Made by a program: the position numbers and the translations under genes. Positions 12,436 through 24,293 of a DNA stretch of 64,000 nt are shown piece after piece. The stretch comes from Druceiella hillmani (lineage: Eukaryota; Arthropoda; Insecta; Lepidoptera; Hepialidae): the NCBI GenBank assembly GCA_039881145.1, contig JAYKKI010000005.1:24113501-24177500 (forward strand), given 5' to 3'. How positions within the stretch are numbered: position 1 is the first letter of the stretch; every line of letters starts with the position of its first letter. The notes beneath the pieces were generated by a model. The model made no database searches. It was not told where the DNA came from and worked only from the letters and a program-made list of their open reading frames with translations.

Positions 12436-12553
12436 TATATATATATGTATATATACATATATGTGTATGTGTGTGCGCGCGTGTGTGTGTGTGTGCGTTT
12501 GCGCGTGTGTGTGTGTGTGCGTGTGCGTGTGCGCGCGTGCATGTGTGCGTGTA
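12436..12553. repeat. Alternating purine-pyrimidine TA/TG/CG tract
   Basis: Strict alternation of pyrimidine and purine runs 12436-12497 as TA steps passing into TG and CG steps. After a TTT break it resumes at 12500-12553. The GC-richest parts are GTGCGCGCGTG near 12473 and GTGCGCGCGTGC near 12529. Such tracts can adopt Z-DNA. Confidence 0.95.
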
Positions 12554-12742
12554 GATTTGTGTTATATCCTCTCGTAACTTGTCATTAGGTTAAATGCAAG
12601 TGCTAATAATTATTAAAGGAAAGACAAAAAAATAATCAAAATACTCTGCTCATAAGCGAGGAAATAGAGCTCCCAAAATTGGTGAAAAATACAAAAAAAA
12701 CCTTCGTGCATTCTAGATAGCTAATTTTATTTTAGAATCTTT

Positions 12743-13030
12743 TTATTTTAGGTTTTCATCAATGTTTTCCTTACTCTTTCTGGCTTTCCGTTTTTTCAGA
12801 TATAAATAATTTCCGATATATTTTCCATTTGCAATGGCAATGTTAAAATATTTTTTCTTCGAATATTTTGGTAATTCAATTATAATACGTAAGATACGTA
12901 TATTTAATACAAGTTGTTTCACGATTGAGCTCACGCTACAAACAAAAAAAGTAAGTGGGCAGTTGTTATCCTCGTATTTATTTCGTAGTATGCAAAAGTA
13001 CATAAAATAAAAAAAAATTATTGGTTCCAT
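12743..13030 (-). other. Unidentified 95-codon open frame
   Basis: The minus strand is open for 95 codons from an ATG at 13028-13030. The C-terminal third is Lys-rich and reads like ordinary protein rather than low-complexity translation. I recognise no domain. AT-rich DNA of this length has some such frames by chance, and no homologous copy exists elsewhere in the window to test conservation. It may be a decayed transposon fragment or spurious. Confidence 0.15.
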
Positions 13031-13565
13031 ACGTGTGTGATTAAAAAATTATTAATTGTGACGAAATATGGGGATATCTACTTCATATTATGTACGTAAA
13101 TAAAACGAATGATTAACGGAAACATCGTGTTACCCTTGTTTTTTTCTATTTGAATATAGCACGATTTTTTCCATAGCCAATAACGTTTATATTAAAGTTT
13201 TTTGGATCATTTATGTGTTTAATAATGGTGTTCCGCTTTACAGAATACTACAATAAAAAAGAGAAACCTGTTTTATGAATTTCCATTGAAAATCTGTAGA
13301 ACGTTTAAATTCCTAGAGCATGTTTAATATAGAAGCATGAGAATAGAGCATGGTAATCATATATCGAGCTCATATATCGAGCACGGTTTTAAAGGCGTCT
13401 ACTAAGTTTTTACTTTCATCTGTCATTTAAAAATTACGTTACTGGCTGAATAAAAGCAGAAGGGCGCTATGACAAGATATCCTGATTTAAGAATACTTCA
13501 CCATAAGAGGCAAAATTAAAACCCGACTACAAACAAAAATAACTGAAAAGCATGAAATATATATG

Positions 13566-13714
13566 TACGTAGTCTCTGAAATTCATAACTTCATTATTTA
13601 TTATACTCTTTGGATCATGACGATTCTAAGGACGAATCATTTGTTGAAATCACTTTAGTAGTTTAGTCTGTACGGGGGAACAACCTTACTAGCATATTTA
13701 TATATATATATATA

Positions 13715-13745
<31 letters not shown>

Positions 13746-14241
13746 CTTATATAATTACATACATATTTATATATACATATGTTTACTTACATACATACAT
13801 AGCCTGTGAAATGCATGACGTTATATACCCTAGTACACTTTCTGGATCAAGACAAATCAAAGAACACCTCATTTTTTAAAATCACTTTAGTAGTTTAGTC
13901 TCTACAAGGGAACAAATTGACTAACATACATACATATATACATACATAGTCTGTGGAATTCATAATGTTATATACCCTATAACACTCTCTGGATCAAGAA
14001 ATGTCTGAGGACATTTGTTGAAATTACTTAGTAGTTTAGTCTGTACGAGGGAACAAACTTAATAAAATATATACGTAGCTTGTAAAATTCATAATGTTAT
14101 ATACCCTATAACACTCTCTGGATCAAGAAACATCTAAGAACACCTCATTTGTTGAAATCACTTTGGTAGTTTAGTCTGTATGAGGGAACAAACGAAGTAT
14201 GTGAGTTAGATATATACATTCATAGCCTGTGAAATTCATAA
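13566..14241 (+). repeat. Satellite array, ~130-150-bp unit, 4 copies plus a fragment
   Basis: Unit starts lie at about 13566, 13797, 13945, 14072 and a truncated one at 14221. Each opens with TAGCCTGTGAAATTCATAA or a close variant. Later landmarks are CTCTGGATCAAGA, GTTGAAATCACTTTAGTAG and TTTAGTCTGTACGAGGGAAC. The first unit is longer because TA and ATAC tracts have expanded between 13700 and 13795. The array mixes tandem copies with ACAT-rich spacers. Confidence 0.93.
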
Positions 14242-14457
14242 CCCTTCTTCTGCCGTAGTCGTGTAAAAATAAAGCTCAACTTCACATAACGTAAGGAGAA
14301 TAAATTAAAAATGTAGACAGAATGGTAATCGGGAAATAAAAAATTAAAAGAATCGAACAGGTCGCTACAAAAATGAGAGTGACATTAATTTTTCTCTTAC
14401 ATTTTTCACTTCATTTCAATAAATAAGTCATTAATAGATATAAATTAACTGGTAACT

Positions 14458-14460
<3 letters not shown>

Positions 14461-14543
<83 letters not shown>
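14461..14543. repeat. Compound (CA)15(TA)26 microsatellite
   Basis: A pure CA run at 14461-14490 passes directly into a pure TA run at 14491-14543. Confidence 0.98.
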
Positions 14544-14545
<2 letters not shown>

Positions 14546-15540
14546 CAATTTTATAAATTGGCCATAATTTTAATGTAAATGTTGAAAATAAGTATGTTCA
14601 AATAAATATGTATAATCATAAAATAGGTTAAAAGAAATGGTACGACAGAGCATGTCTGCGATAAATGTACACAGTATTGTACCTAACGAAGCAAGAGAAT
14701 AAAAACTGACATTGGTTTATAAAGGGTTGAGTACTAATGGGTTAAATTGTACACTCGGCTTAAAGTATTAACCACGCCGCGTTTTTTTTCCTATTTCACT
14801 GAATCGTGCACTTCTCGGATACTGTGCAATCGGTGATTAAATAAGATTAAGGGAAGTGTGAAGCTTTCAATCAAGTATTTGTAATTCTCGTCGTTGTTTA
14901 GATAACGATTATTCATTTTAATTAAGTTATAAAATATACGCATTAAAGGCTAGTCAAAGTCCCCTTTAATTATGTTTCGGATTCAAGTATATTCATTTGA
15001 AATATTTCAATACATTATATTTCTAGTTTTTAAAGATAAGTATTATTCCCAAAAGAAAACTTTAGATAAATCCTACAAATATGAATAAGAATAAGGTTAC
15101 AAAATAAGGATAAAGAAACATAGTTAGTAAATTCATAGACTTTTTAGCAATGATTTGTATTTTATTAAAACATATATAAGATACTTAGTACAAAGGATAG
15201 CTTCTGAAAGGTTAGTACACTCGAGACGCAAAAATTGTCAGAAGTTTATATAAAATAGCTCGTGTAGACCGAATTGAAAGATGTTGAAATATTACAATTT
15301 AGAAAGAAAAAAATGAAAGGGCATTTGATGGAATACTAGCTACTCTCAGAGGGAACTTAATAATATATAGATATAATGTAAAAAGGCAAAAAAAAGTTGT
15401 TTCTAACCCACTCTTAGAGACAAAAGAAGCGATGGCAAAATCCCAAGTAGTGTAATAATTTGGAAAACATTAATTATGTAGTTATTATCTTATCGTTTAT
15501 AATTCATACGATTTTAAATTCTCGAAATTTTAAATGATTT
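14544..15540. other. AT-rich stretch without recognisable gene
   Basis: No repeat copy or domain seen. Frames are short. Confidence 0.5.
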
Positions 15541-15787
15541 TTTCTTTGTTTTTGATAAAACCAGAAAGGTTGATTTCGGTTCCGATGAAATTTCAAAATA
15601 AAGATGAGATAAACGAAAATAAAGTGAAAGATGATGAAGTAAAAATGAGAAAAAAATTACAAAATTATTAAAAACTTATTGAACCACTTTCTGGGGAATT
15701 ACTTTTTGTCCAGAAAAGTTATTCGAAAAATGTTTCAAAACTTTCAGATCATGATGAAGAATCGCAGTTTATTGTATCATATAATTA
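15541..15787 (+). pseudogene. Possible decayed coding fragment
   Basis: One + strand frame runs from 15541 to 15787 with a single internal stop near 15668-15670. Its residues are charged and protein-like: a Lys/Asp/Glu-rich part, then, after the stop, a part ending LSDHDEESQFIVSYN. I recognise no family. The charged composition and near-continuity suggest a decayed exon or transposon fragment, but AT-rich A-heavy DNA translates to Lys-rich frames by chance. Confidence 0.15.
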
Positions 15788-16018
15788 ATACAAAAGAAAA
15801 ATTGTATGATTTCTACTTTTAGAAATATCCTATTATTGGCAATGTAGGTACTGTGTAGTATTGATTTAGCATTACACGTTACTATTACTAGTATTATTAA
15901 CCTTTAATGTTTACCAGCCTTCCCAGTCATTTGTTTATTAAATTGTACTCACAATATACAATCTATATTAGAATGACCACACATTATAATAGTACCGCAA
16001 TGTCGGTCGATAGGCGTC

Positions 16019-16032
16019 GTTTCCATAGTAAC
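16019..16032 (+). promoter_or_regulatory. Candidate X-box (RFX-type site)
   Basis: GTTTCCATAGTAAC fits the 14-base X-box consensus GTHNYYATRRNAAC at every position. It lies in a slightly CpG-richer patch (16000-16080). RFX proteins bind such sites in cilia-gene promoters; no downstream gene is visible here, so the role is speculative. Confidence 0.25.
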
Positions 16033-16555
16033 GATACGACGCAAAAACACAAACAAGCGGCCAACCGGGTTAGCAAGTTTAACAATTAATGGCGAACAGC
16101 TCATATTCATACTGTGTAAGTGAAAACTTGTTCCGTAAGCCACGTATGTATTTTTAATTATTCGTAAGCATTAATAAAAATAATAGGGTATAATTAGGTA
16201 CCCGACCGACTTAGAAGCGAAAAAAATAGCATTTCGTGAAATTAACAAGTAGAAGTTGGTCAAGAAATGGGATATAGGAAACAAATGTTTTTTTTAGGTT
16301 TACTATTTTAAATAAACATTTAGAAAAGAACATGGAATGTTTTCTAAACTTAGAAAAGGTCCGTGTTATTGAGGAGCGAAGATATATGCTACGAGACACA
16401 CATTGTTTTCAGGATAAACTACTTGCGGTAGCATAAACGTTTCACTTTTTAACTTTTTAGATTAAAATTAATAAAACTGGCTTGGATACGCTTCGAAGGG
16501 TTTTCGCCATTTTATACATTTTAAGTTACATAGACGAATTTATTTAGAAAAATGA

Positions 16556-16720
<165 letters not shown>

Positions 16721-16989
16721 TTAATATAGAGGTTAATTTGCAATGGAAATATGAATAGATTTACCTGACTGTTATTCCCAGTTATATCAAATTAACAATT
16801 AAGTAAACTTTTTATTAATTGACTATTGTATGTTTCCTATGATATTATCGCGTAATAATTTTATCTTTATTATTATAAGATTTTACAAGATTCTACAGTA
16901 CGTCGTTTACGTATTTATAAATACAGATTTAATATCTATTAACATTCATTAAAACTAGTTAGATTTGCATTAAATATAAACGACGCATT

Positions 16990-17280
16990 ACGAGAGGCAG
17001 ATTTAATACGTACATACGTACATCAAAACAAACAACTATGGGAGCAAGTATTGTGTTTATTACGATTAGTAGCATTATTGCATCAACTACTAGTGATGTC
17101 ATTAATTACAATAATTAATTTTGCATTCAGTCAACCGGTTATAATAACCGTTGAAACAATCCTCGCGTTGCCGTAATCTATTGCAACTGAGTCGCATGAC
17201 AAAGTAATTAACAGAATCGCAATCATTGGCCGGAACGATTGGAACGTGACATTTCTAAATCATTGTTTATGTTGCTAAAG
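16990..17280. promoter_or_regulatory. Motif-rich unique patch, possible enhancer
   Basis: This non-repetitive patch concentrates homeodomain-like TAATTA/ATTAATT cores (around 17100-17120), an octamer-like TTTGCAT, a Grainyhead-type AACCGGTT (17133-17140), CCGTTG Myb-like and CATTGTTT/ACAAAG Sox-like words. At 17131-17154 TCAACCGGTTAT and ATAACCGTTGA form a near-palindrome with a one-base bulge. The clustering is suggestive only. Confidence 0.3.
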
Positions 17281-17749
17281 CTGTTATGTTGTATATACTT
17301 TGTTTAGCAGGTTTTTACTTTGTTTTACATTATTTGTGGGTTATTAGATCTAGGTATTTTAGTATGAATAACAAAAAATAAATTATCGTCTGACTTTTGT
17401 CGTCTGTCTGACTTTCACGGGACATATTTAGTGATAAAATCAGTGATTTTGCTGAAACTGTTGTAAAGAAATTTTGAATGAGAAAACACGAACACGGGCT
17501 ATATTGTTTTCTATCTATCCAAAAGCGTATAAAGAATAGTTCCAAATGTACCTGGAAAATTTGGCATTTCGATAAAATCGGATATGTATTATGGAAAAAA
17601 AACTATATTTTAGTTACAATTTAGCTGTAATCCGCAAACAACAAAGTGAAAATATGGTGGCATTGGCGTAGAAAAGGGAAATCTCATGTTAATAATATTT
17701 ATAAAATCAAGTTGAGTGTTTGTAATATTAAGACGACGCAAATATCCAA

Positions 17750-17752
17750 TTA

Positions 17753-17846
<94 letters not shown>
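17750..17846. repeat. (TA)n microsatellite with CATATA interruptions
   Basis: About 97 bp of TA steps with three C interruptions around 17771, 17791 and 17799. Confidence 0.97.
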
Positions 17847-17847
<1 letters not shown>

Positions 17848-18497
17848 GATATAAATATCCATTTATACATACATATGTTTACGCTTTTATTCTCAATGGG
17901 TTGATTTTTTGTGTACTAGAAGTAAATTATATTCCTACATAAAACGTTCCCATATTTATTGTAACGACATATGCTATATGTAAAATTCAATAAATATTTT
18001 ATGTAGGAGTAAGTAACTCAGCAGGAAAAGCTAAATAAACAAACAAAGATACTCAGTTTCGTCCATTTAATATCTGTATAACAGCTCTCTATTGAATTGT
18101 GCTCCAATCCACCATTCCTTTGGAAGACATTATCAAACATAGTTCAAACAACTTTTTACTATATTTTGCATTATGTGAAAAAATTCACAGTTCATTCGAA
18201 TTTATTCCAATTATTTCTCTAGATCTGATAGGATACTTTGACATTTCTACTTGCGAACACATGCGCTGTAATTGTTATTGTGCATAGGTTTTCAACACTT
18301 TCCACATTTTCTTCTACGATTGAAAACTTCTATATATTATATAAAATACCATACTTTACAATATTTAACTGCATTTAAGAAGTCATCAGCCTATGTGAGT
18401 TTTAATTCATTGATATATGAATATATCTTATAGGCTTTGCTCATATCATTACTTCTTAAAAATCAGAGGTTAGCTCTCATCGCTTGACTTCTGTCAC
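17847..18497. other. AT-rich stretch without recognisable gene
   Basis: Nothing recognised; a 62-codon + frame (18099-18287) has no domain. Confidence 0.5.
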
Positions 18498-18690
18498 ATG
18501 TTCGCAGTAGAAGTCGAAACGTACACGCAAGCGCACATCCATAAACAATCAAACAAAGTAATGAGATTGAAGGTCTACGCAGCGGCAGACCTCGCGACCG
18601 CACGACCGACGCAATGTCGCGAGCGAAGGCCGACCGGTCGGGATCTTCGTTGTTCTTGCACAATCGCGGACGCGGTCTGTGTGTATGAAG
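18498..18690. other. CpG-rich island
   Basis: Between 18570 and 18680 CpG steps are dense (for example CGCGACCGCACGACCGACG and CGACCGGTCGGGATC). Frames of 86-87 codons stay open on both strands across it, which is expected in GC-rich DNA and argues against either being a gene. It may be a promoter or 5' exon region, or a captured fragment. Confidence 0.35.
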
Positions 18691-18759
18691 TACAGAATAT
18701 GTATAAGAAACAGACGCATGGATCAATTGTGTACGACTGCTTAGTTACTGATGAATAAT

Positions 18760-20155
18760 AATTGGGGAAACTGACGCTATCGGAAGCACCTAAACGTTAA
18801 AAGAGCTTTTTCTATACTGTAACTATTATAATCGGAGGCAATTTTTGACCGATGATATCTACTTAACTCAGTTGCAGATTTAAAATTTTCTCTTCGTGTT
18901 TTCGTTTCCATTTTGACAATTAGCATACTTATAAGCATAGCTGCTGCAATTCTTAGTATTAGTTATCATAAAGCGAAAGTCTTAGGTTTTCCTCATGTGC
19001 TATTAAGCGATCGAGTCTGAATTTGAATATTTGCTAGAATTTAAAGATAAAGAAGTAAATCTTGCTTTGTTTTGGCCAAATTGATTGTTAGAACAGTGAA
19101 AGCATTATTTTATAACGTCGTGGTGCATTTTAAAGCCTTAACTATTTCTCGTCTTACATAATTTGCAACAAGGCTTAACTGACAATGAGTGACAGTAAGT
19201 GAGAGTTATTGTCTGTCTCTGAAACTTGGTTGACCTTATGACCGCTATAAAAGAAACGGTGGACTGTAATTAAACTTTCTCTTATATATTATACCGAAAT
19301 TACCATGGTTAATAATAATGAAATAGCTGAATAAATGCATTTTGAGTTATGGCTAAGAAGGAAAAATTTTCATTTTGAAAAGCTAAAAGTGTCATTAATT
19401 TTATTTCTGTAATGTTTGTACTCATCCAGTTTCATCTGTTTAGTTGGATAAGCGAGTTAAAATTATTTCGTTTAATTGTTGAGGTTTTCGTATGAAATAA
19501 AACTATAAATCTTTTTTAAAAATTTATTACTAACGTATTTATATAATGTTAATACATTTATCTTAATTATGAGGATAGAGGTGATTTTCTATATTTTTAA
19601 AAGCAATGTGATTAGTCTTACAGGGTACTTCAAACTTTTCTGTCTATAAATTTATAAATATGTGCATAAATATTTTAGATATGTGATAAATTAAATAAAA
19701 AAATTGCAATATAATTTAAATAATAACAAATATTTTCATGAAAAATTTAAGAAAATCTTTCAAAATATCGACACTAGATTAATTATTCCCTTAATAATTA
19801 ATTCAGCAACTTAATTGGCATAGAAAGGTGGGCACATACGAGTTTTCCTCGCAATATTCTACCTAAAATGCAAGAAGAATTTACTTTAGTTTAAATAGAT
19901 AAATCCTTGCGAAGATCAACATTATTGAAGTAGATACATTTCATAGAGAAGATGTAATTATTTATTTAGAGAATTATTACATAATGTACAAGCGGTTGAA
20001 AGCTTCCGGGAGCTATTATCTCAGAGATTAATAGAAAATTTCCTGTGTGACTAATATAAAAAAATACAATATGTCACATGTTACTGGCTCGGCAGTCAAA
20101 TTGGTCTAACTCAAACGAACTATGCAGTGGGCTTCCGGCACTAGTTACAGAGAAA
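18760..20155. other. AT-rich stretch without recognisable gene
   Basis: No domain, RNA or repeat copy seen. Confidence 0.5.
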
Positions 20156-20159
20156 AAAA

Positions 20160-20212
20160 TGTTAATTAGCTTCAATTTATTACTCTGTGTAAGTAATTGA
20201 AGCTAATTAACA
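20160..20212. repeat. Perfect 18-bp hairpin
   Basis: TGTTAATTAGCTTCAATT (20160-20177) is the exact reverse complement of 20195-20212. The 17-nt loop itself contains a TTAC/GTAA pair. The total, 53 nt, is short for a microRNA precursor. Confidence 0.85.
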
Positions 20213-20318
20213 ATAAGTGGAAAAAATAGTTTATTTTTCAAGTATATTTTCATTTGCCCTAGTAGTCATGCTTTACAATACACCGTAGCTAGAATGTTTT
20301 ATGGTTTGAACATGTATT

Positions 20319-20320
<2 letters not shown>

Positions 20321-20390
<70 letters not shown>
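20321..20390. repeat. (TA)n microsatellite
   Basis: About 35 uninterrupted TA steps. Confidence 0.98.
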
Positions 20391-20392
<2 letters not shown>

Positions 20393-22153
20393 ACGATTAA
20401 AAAATCGTAAGGGATTTTAGTTTTCTTTGTGTTCTTTAAATGTTGTTATGTCGAAAATCAAAAATTATATTCTAATCTCTGAAAATCTAAAATTTTACCT
20501 TGAAAAATTATATGACATTAAATTTACTAAGCTTAGTATATTTATTGTAAGTTATTAGTTTTAAAGAAAAAACCAAGTATGCATAGAAATTATTAAACTG
20601 GGTATAAAATAGCACACAATGAACATTTTTACAATCACACAAAGGAAATTATTTTATACTATTGTATTAATACTTTCAAACTAGTTGTCCCGTGCGAATA
20701 ATTTGCAAATCGGTGCTACTTACAATATAAACACCTTTGAGAAATGATATATAGAAAATTAAAATTAAAAAATTTGTTTTTAATTATTTGTTTATTTTTC
20801 GTCATTAGCGGTAAAAGGAATCTTCAAAATGATAGCTTAATCATTAGTTTTGATGAAGTATTAAGAGAGATATGGCGTACCGACAAAAAACAACTTTGTG
20901 TAATAATACATAGAGATATAATACTTATAGTATATATATTAATTATATAGTATTAAGTTTACAAAATGAATCATTAAATTTCATAGAAAAGATTCCAGAA
21001 ATATTTTTGACGCATCTTAAACTATCTTAAACCAGTAATGTAAAAAAAGAAAAAAATTGACACTAATAGATTCCCATAACGTTATTTTATCAATCCAATG
21101 AGATGAGGTCAACGGCCGCTGTTATTTTGCTATCCGCGGAAAGTAAAACCGGTTCTAGTCTAATGAACTGGACTCGCCCATCACTGATAGTTGAAATATT
21201 AGGCTAATTATTGTAATGTTGTCGTCTAAATAATATAATCAATATTGGAACATCCCACCTCATTGGATCATTTATCTACTTCGTTTTAAAAGTTTTATGG
21301 TTCAGATAGAATCAGGAAAATATTTAAATTGGCAAAGGTGTTGCCAATTATATTTCTATTTATTTATTACTATACTACTGTAGATAATTTACTGTTAAAA
21401 CCTTATAAATTTCATCAATTAAGAGATTTACATTTAATACAAATAATATTAATACATTTCAATAAATTTCCATTTTATATTATTTCAATTCATCTCCAAC
21501 AAATCGCACCCAAGTACGATTGTGATGATGTGGTTGGAAATTTGAATGCCGTCAGAAATTTACGAATTCCAATATACTTTGTTTTGTTGAAAATGAAATT
21601 ATAAAAAAAGTGGTAGATACGAGAAGGCCAGAAGTTCTTGATTATAGAATATAAGAATTTTATAAATAAAATATGACCTAAACGTTTTTCCTGTAATAAT
21701 AGAAAAAACAAATGGCCTATTACGATGAAAAACAATGAATGAAACGAAAATGATTAATTACTTTAATGTTTGTGTGTAAAAACGAAAGTTATCGATCAGT
21801 CTTTTTGTGATATAATGGAGACCAGAAACAAAAATATAGATCGAAATGCTTAGAGTTTTCGATCGACATGTTTGTTTTGTTCTAAAAATTAATAAAAAAT
21901 GTCTTGAAATAGTTCACTCACTTACGATGAATTGACAATAGTGTTTTTAAAAACAAAATTTGTGTAAGATATTGTTGGAAAAAGATATAAGACGGCTAGA
22001 TATTTTGTGAAATAAGAAGATTAATAATCTCACTAACAATAAGTAACCTGTATACCTCGCAATATCTCAATGTGTATAATAGTATAAATTGACAGACTTG
22101 AAGTAAATTAGTTTGGAACAAATAGTATGTAAGAAAATAAATAGTTTGGTATC
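20391..22153. other. AT-rich stretch, slightly richer at 21090-21240
   Basis: Frames of 68-91 codons occur (20744-20950, 21329-21604) but are hydrophobic, Leu/Ile/Phe-heavy translations of AT-rich DNA without a domain. The patch at 21090-21240 is less AT-rich and includes AACCGGTT (21147-21154), a Grainyhead-type core. Confidence 0.45.
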
Positions 22154-22297
22154 TATAAAGCACATTGCTTTATACGAAATAAGCATATAAAGCATATTGT
22201 TTTATACGAAATAAGCATATAAAGCATATTACTTTATACGAAATAAGCATATAAAGCATATTGCTTCATACGAATAAGCATATAATGCATATTGCAC
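22154..22297 (+). repeat. 32-bp minisatellite with palindromic unit
   Basis: Units start at 22154, 22186, 22218, 22250 and 22281 (the last partial). Each reads TATAAAGCATATTGCTTTAT with small changes, followed by ACGAAATAAGCA. The first part of each unit is itself an inverted repeat (TATAAAGCA and TGCTTTATA around three bases), so the array can form a row of small hairpins. Confidence 0.95.
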
Positions 22298-22649
22298 TGC
22301 CGCTTTCGGCTTTTAATATTTCCTACTTTTAAAGGAAAAAAATAACATCATACAAGATTACTCTCATGGCCCTCTTACTGCTACAATTTGACGTAAAAGC
22401 CTGAAATTTGGCGTGCTGTTAACGCATATTAATTCGCTTAAAAGAGTGATTAAGAAGGATTCCAAAATTATTTTTTCCAACTTTTATATAAGATAGTTCT
22501 AGAAATATTACTGGAAATATCCATTGAAATGTTTCCTCCCCTATCTCTGAAACTGCTGAAGTCAAAGTGATGAAAAAATTATCATTACTAGAAGTTTACT
22601 TAAAATTTATTAAAATAATATTTTTACGCATATGAGTGATATACTAGGC

Positions 22650-22650
<1 letters not shown>

Positions 22651-22705
<55 letters not shown>

Positions 22706-22749
22706 TAAATATATATATATACATATATATACATGTATATATATGTATA

Positions 22750-22804
<55 letters not shown>
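22651..22804. repeat. (TA)n microsatellite with AAATATA and CATGTATA interruptions
   Basis: About 150 bp of TA steps broken around 22701-22750 by AAATATAAAT, CATATATACATG and TGTATA variants. Confidence 0.97.
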
Positions 22805-22806
<2 letters not shown>

Positions 22807-24035
22807 TGACAAATAATATTAATATTTGTAAATAGTTTAATAGAAATACTATGCGCCTTTAAATGTTTATATATGCTTATATACAATACAAGTAGTATGA
22901 GTTATGCTTGTACTTGCTTATTTTTAAAATTAAAACAAGTCGTCTCGAGTAAAATTGCTATTTATTATTAATATTTGACGCTTTTCGTTGTTTGAAAAAA
23001 ATAACAATTTCGGGTATAAATAAAACATCCAAAATATTTGCTTTACTTTCACGCTCTATCTTTTTGCACTTCATAACTTTTACTCTCAAGGTATTTTCAG
23101 TCGCCTGGAAACCTTAGCTGACACGACTATGATCTCTCGGAATTAGCCATGCCAGGTATCGGAGATTTCCGGGATTGTCCCGGAATTTGTGATATGAACG
23201 TATCCAGGAATCTAATAAATTTGTCCTGGAAATGTAAAAAGTTGCGGTAATTCTTAAAAATTTATTACCATTTTTTACCATTTTTCACGTACCTTTTATT
23301 TATACCACAGCCGCATTGTAGTTTTACTAGCTTGATCAATGACAACCCTACTCAGAACTGATGGAATTTGGTTCTGTAATTCTCTGAAGTAAGCTTTCGT
23401 GGGATGATCGGTAGAATAGGTTTAATGAAGAAAAGTTATATCGGTAGTCTAAAATTTGGAGATGATAGTTGTGATTAGGGTTTTTGTAATCAGTTTCTTC
23501 ACTCTGCTAAACAAAGTCTAGAACAACCGCTTGAAAGAAACCCGTAAAACGAACCTTTAAATTTGTCGGTCTATTATTTTATGACGGGCGCACTCTATCA
23601 TTCCTTATAAGTGTATGCTTTTTACACTTCTACATATTACAGCGTTAAATATTATTGTGTACTATATGTAAAGTATCGAATTTTGGTTGCTAATTGCTCG
23701 TTGGTCTCACTAAAGCGGTCTTATCTAGTAAGACTGTGGACACGTACATAGCATACTCTTAACACAAGTTTTCATTAAAGTTACAATGTTATTATTTCTC
23801 AATGCCATGTATAAGAATGCTGCTAAAGATGTGTGAGAAGATTTTATTAGGTGGAATAAATACATTTTGGGGGATAATTTTCTAGGAAGAATTATTTGCA
23901 AGAGATTTATTATTTAAGAAACTTTTAAATACAGTGGTTAAGCAAAATTACATGCTTATGTATAATAGTTTATTTGTTTTCATAAAATATCTCTATTAGG
24001 TGTGAAAATAAATACATTGAGTATACATAATATCG
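22805..24035. other. AT-rich stretch with one GC-rich palindrome
   Basis: No gene recognised. TTCCGGGA and TCCCGGAA flank TTG at 23167-23185, a perfect 8-bp inverted repeat, in a patch (23100-23240) of mixed composition. Confidence 0.5.
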
Positions 24036-24182
24036 TTATATCAAAGCACTATCATTAAATAACACTTTTAATGTCGTCCTCAGAAGACGAGGTGATTGTC
24101 TTATGTTGAATACAACTATCTCTTTTATATACGTTCTTACTTCTTTCTTTATAATCTTCGTCTGAGAGCTACCTGGAGCCAT
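24036..24182 (-). pseudogene. Small unidentified open frame with ATG
   Basis: A minus-strand frame of 48 codons starts at an ATG (24180-24182) with MAPGSSQTKIIKKEVRTYIK. A +1 shift in the middle would instead read an acidic segment ending ITSSSEDDIKSVI before a stop. Both readings are less biased than the surrounding AT-rich translation. It could be the decayed N-terminus of a transposon protein. I cannot identify the family. Confidence 0.15.
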
Positions 24183-24230
24183 TTTTTGTTTATTATGTAA
24201 GAGTATGAAGTGTCCATTTAATATAACGTT

Positions 24231-24236
<6 letters not shown>

Positions 24237-24291
<55 letters not shown>
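24237..24291. repeat. (TA)n microsatellite
   Basis: About 27 uninterrupted TA steps. Confidence 0.98.

Positions 24292-24293
<2 letters not shown>

Noticed and set aside
13566..14241. CRISPR-like array
   Set aside because: Units are long and imperfect, with low-complexity spacers, in eukaryotic DNA; the 22154-22297 and 38841-39329 arrays have no spacers.
20160..20212. microRNA precursor
   Set aside because: At 53 nt with a perfect stem it is too short and too regular for a typical precursor; kept as a hairpin only.
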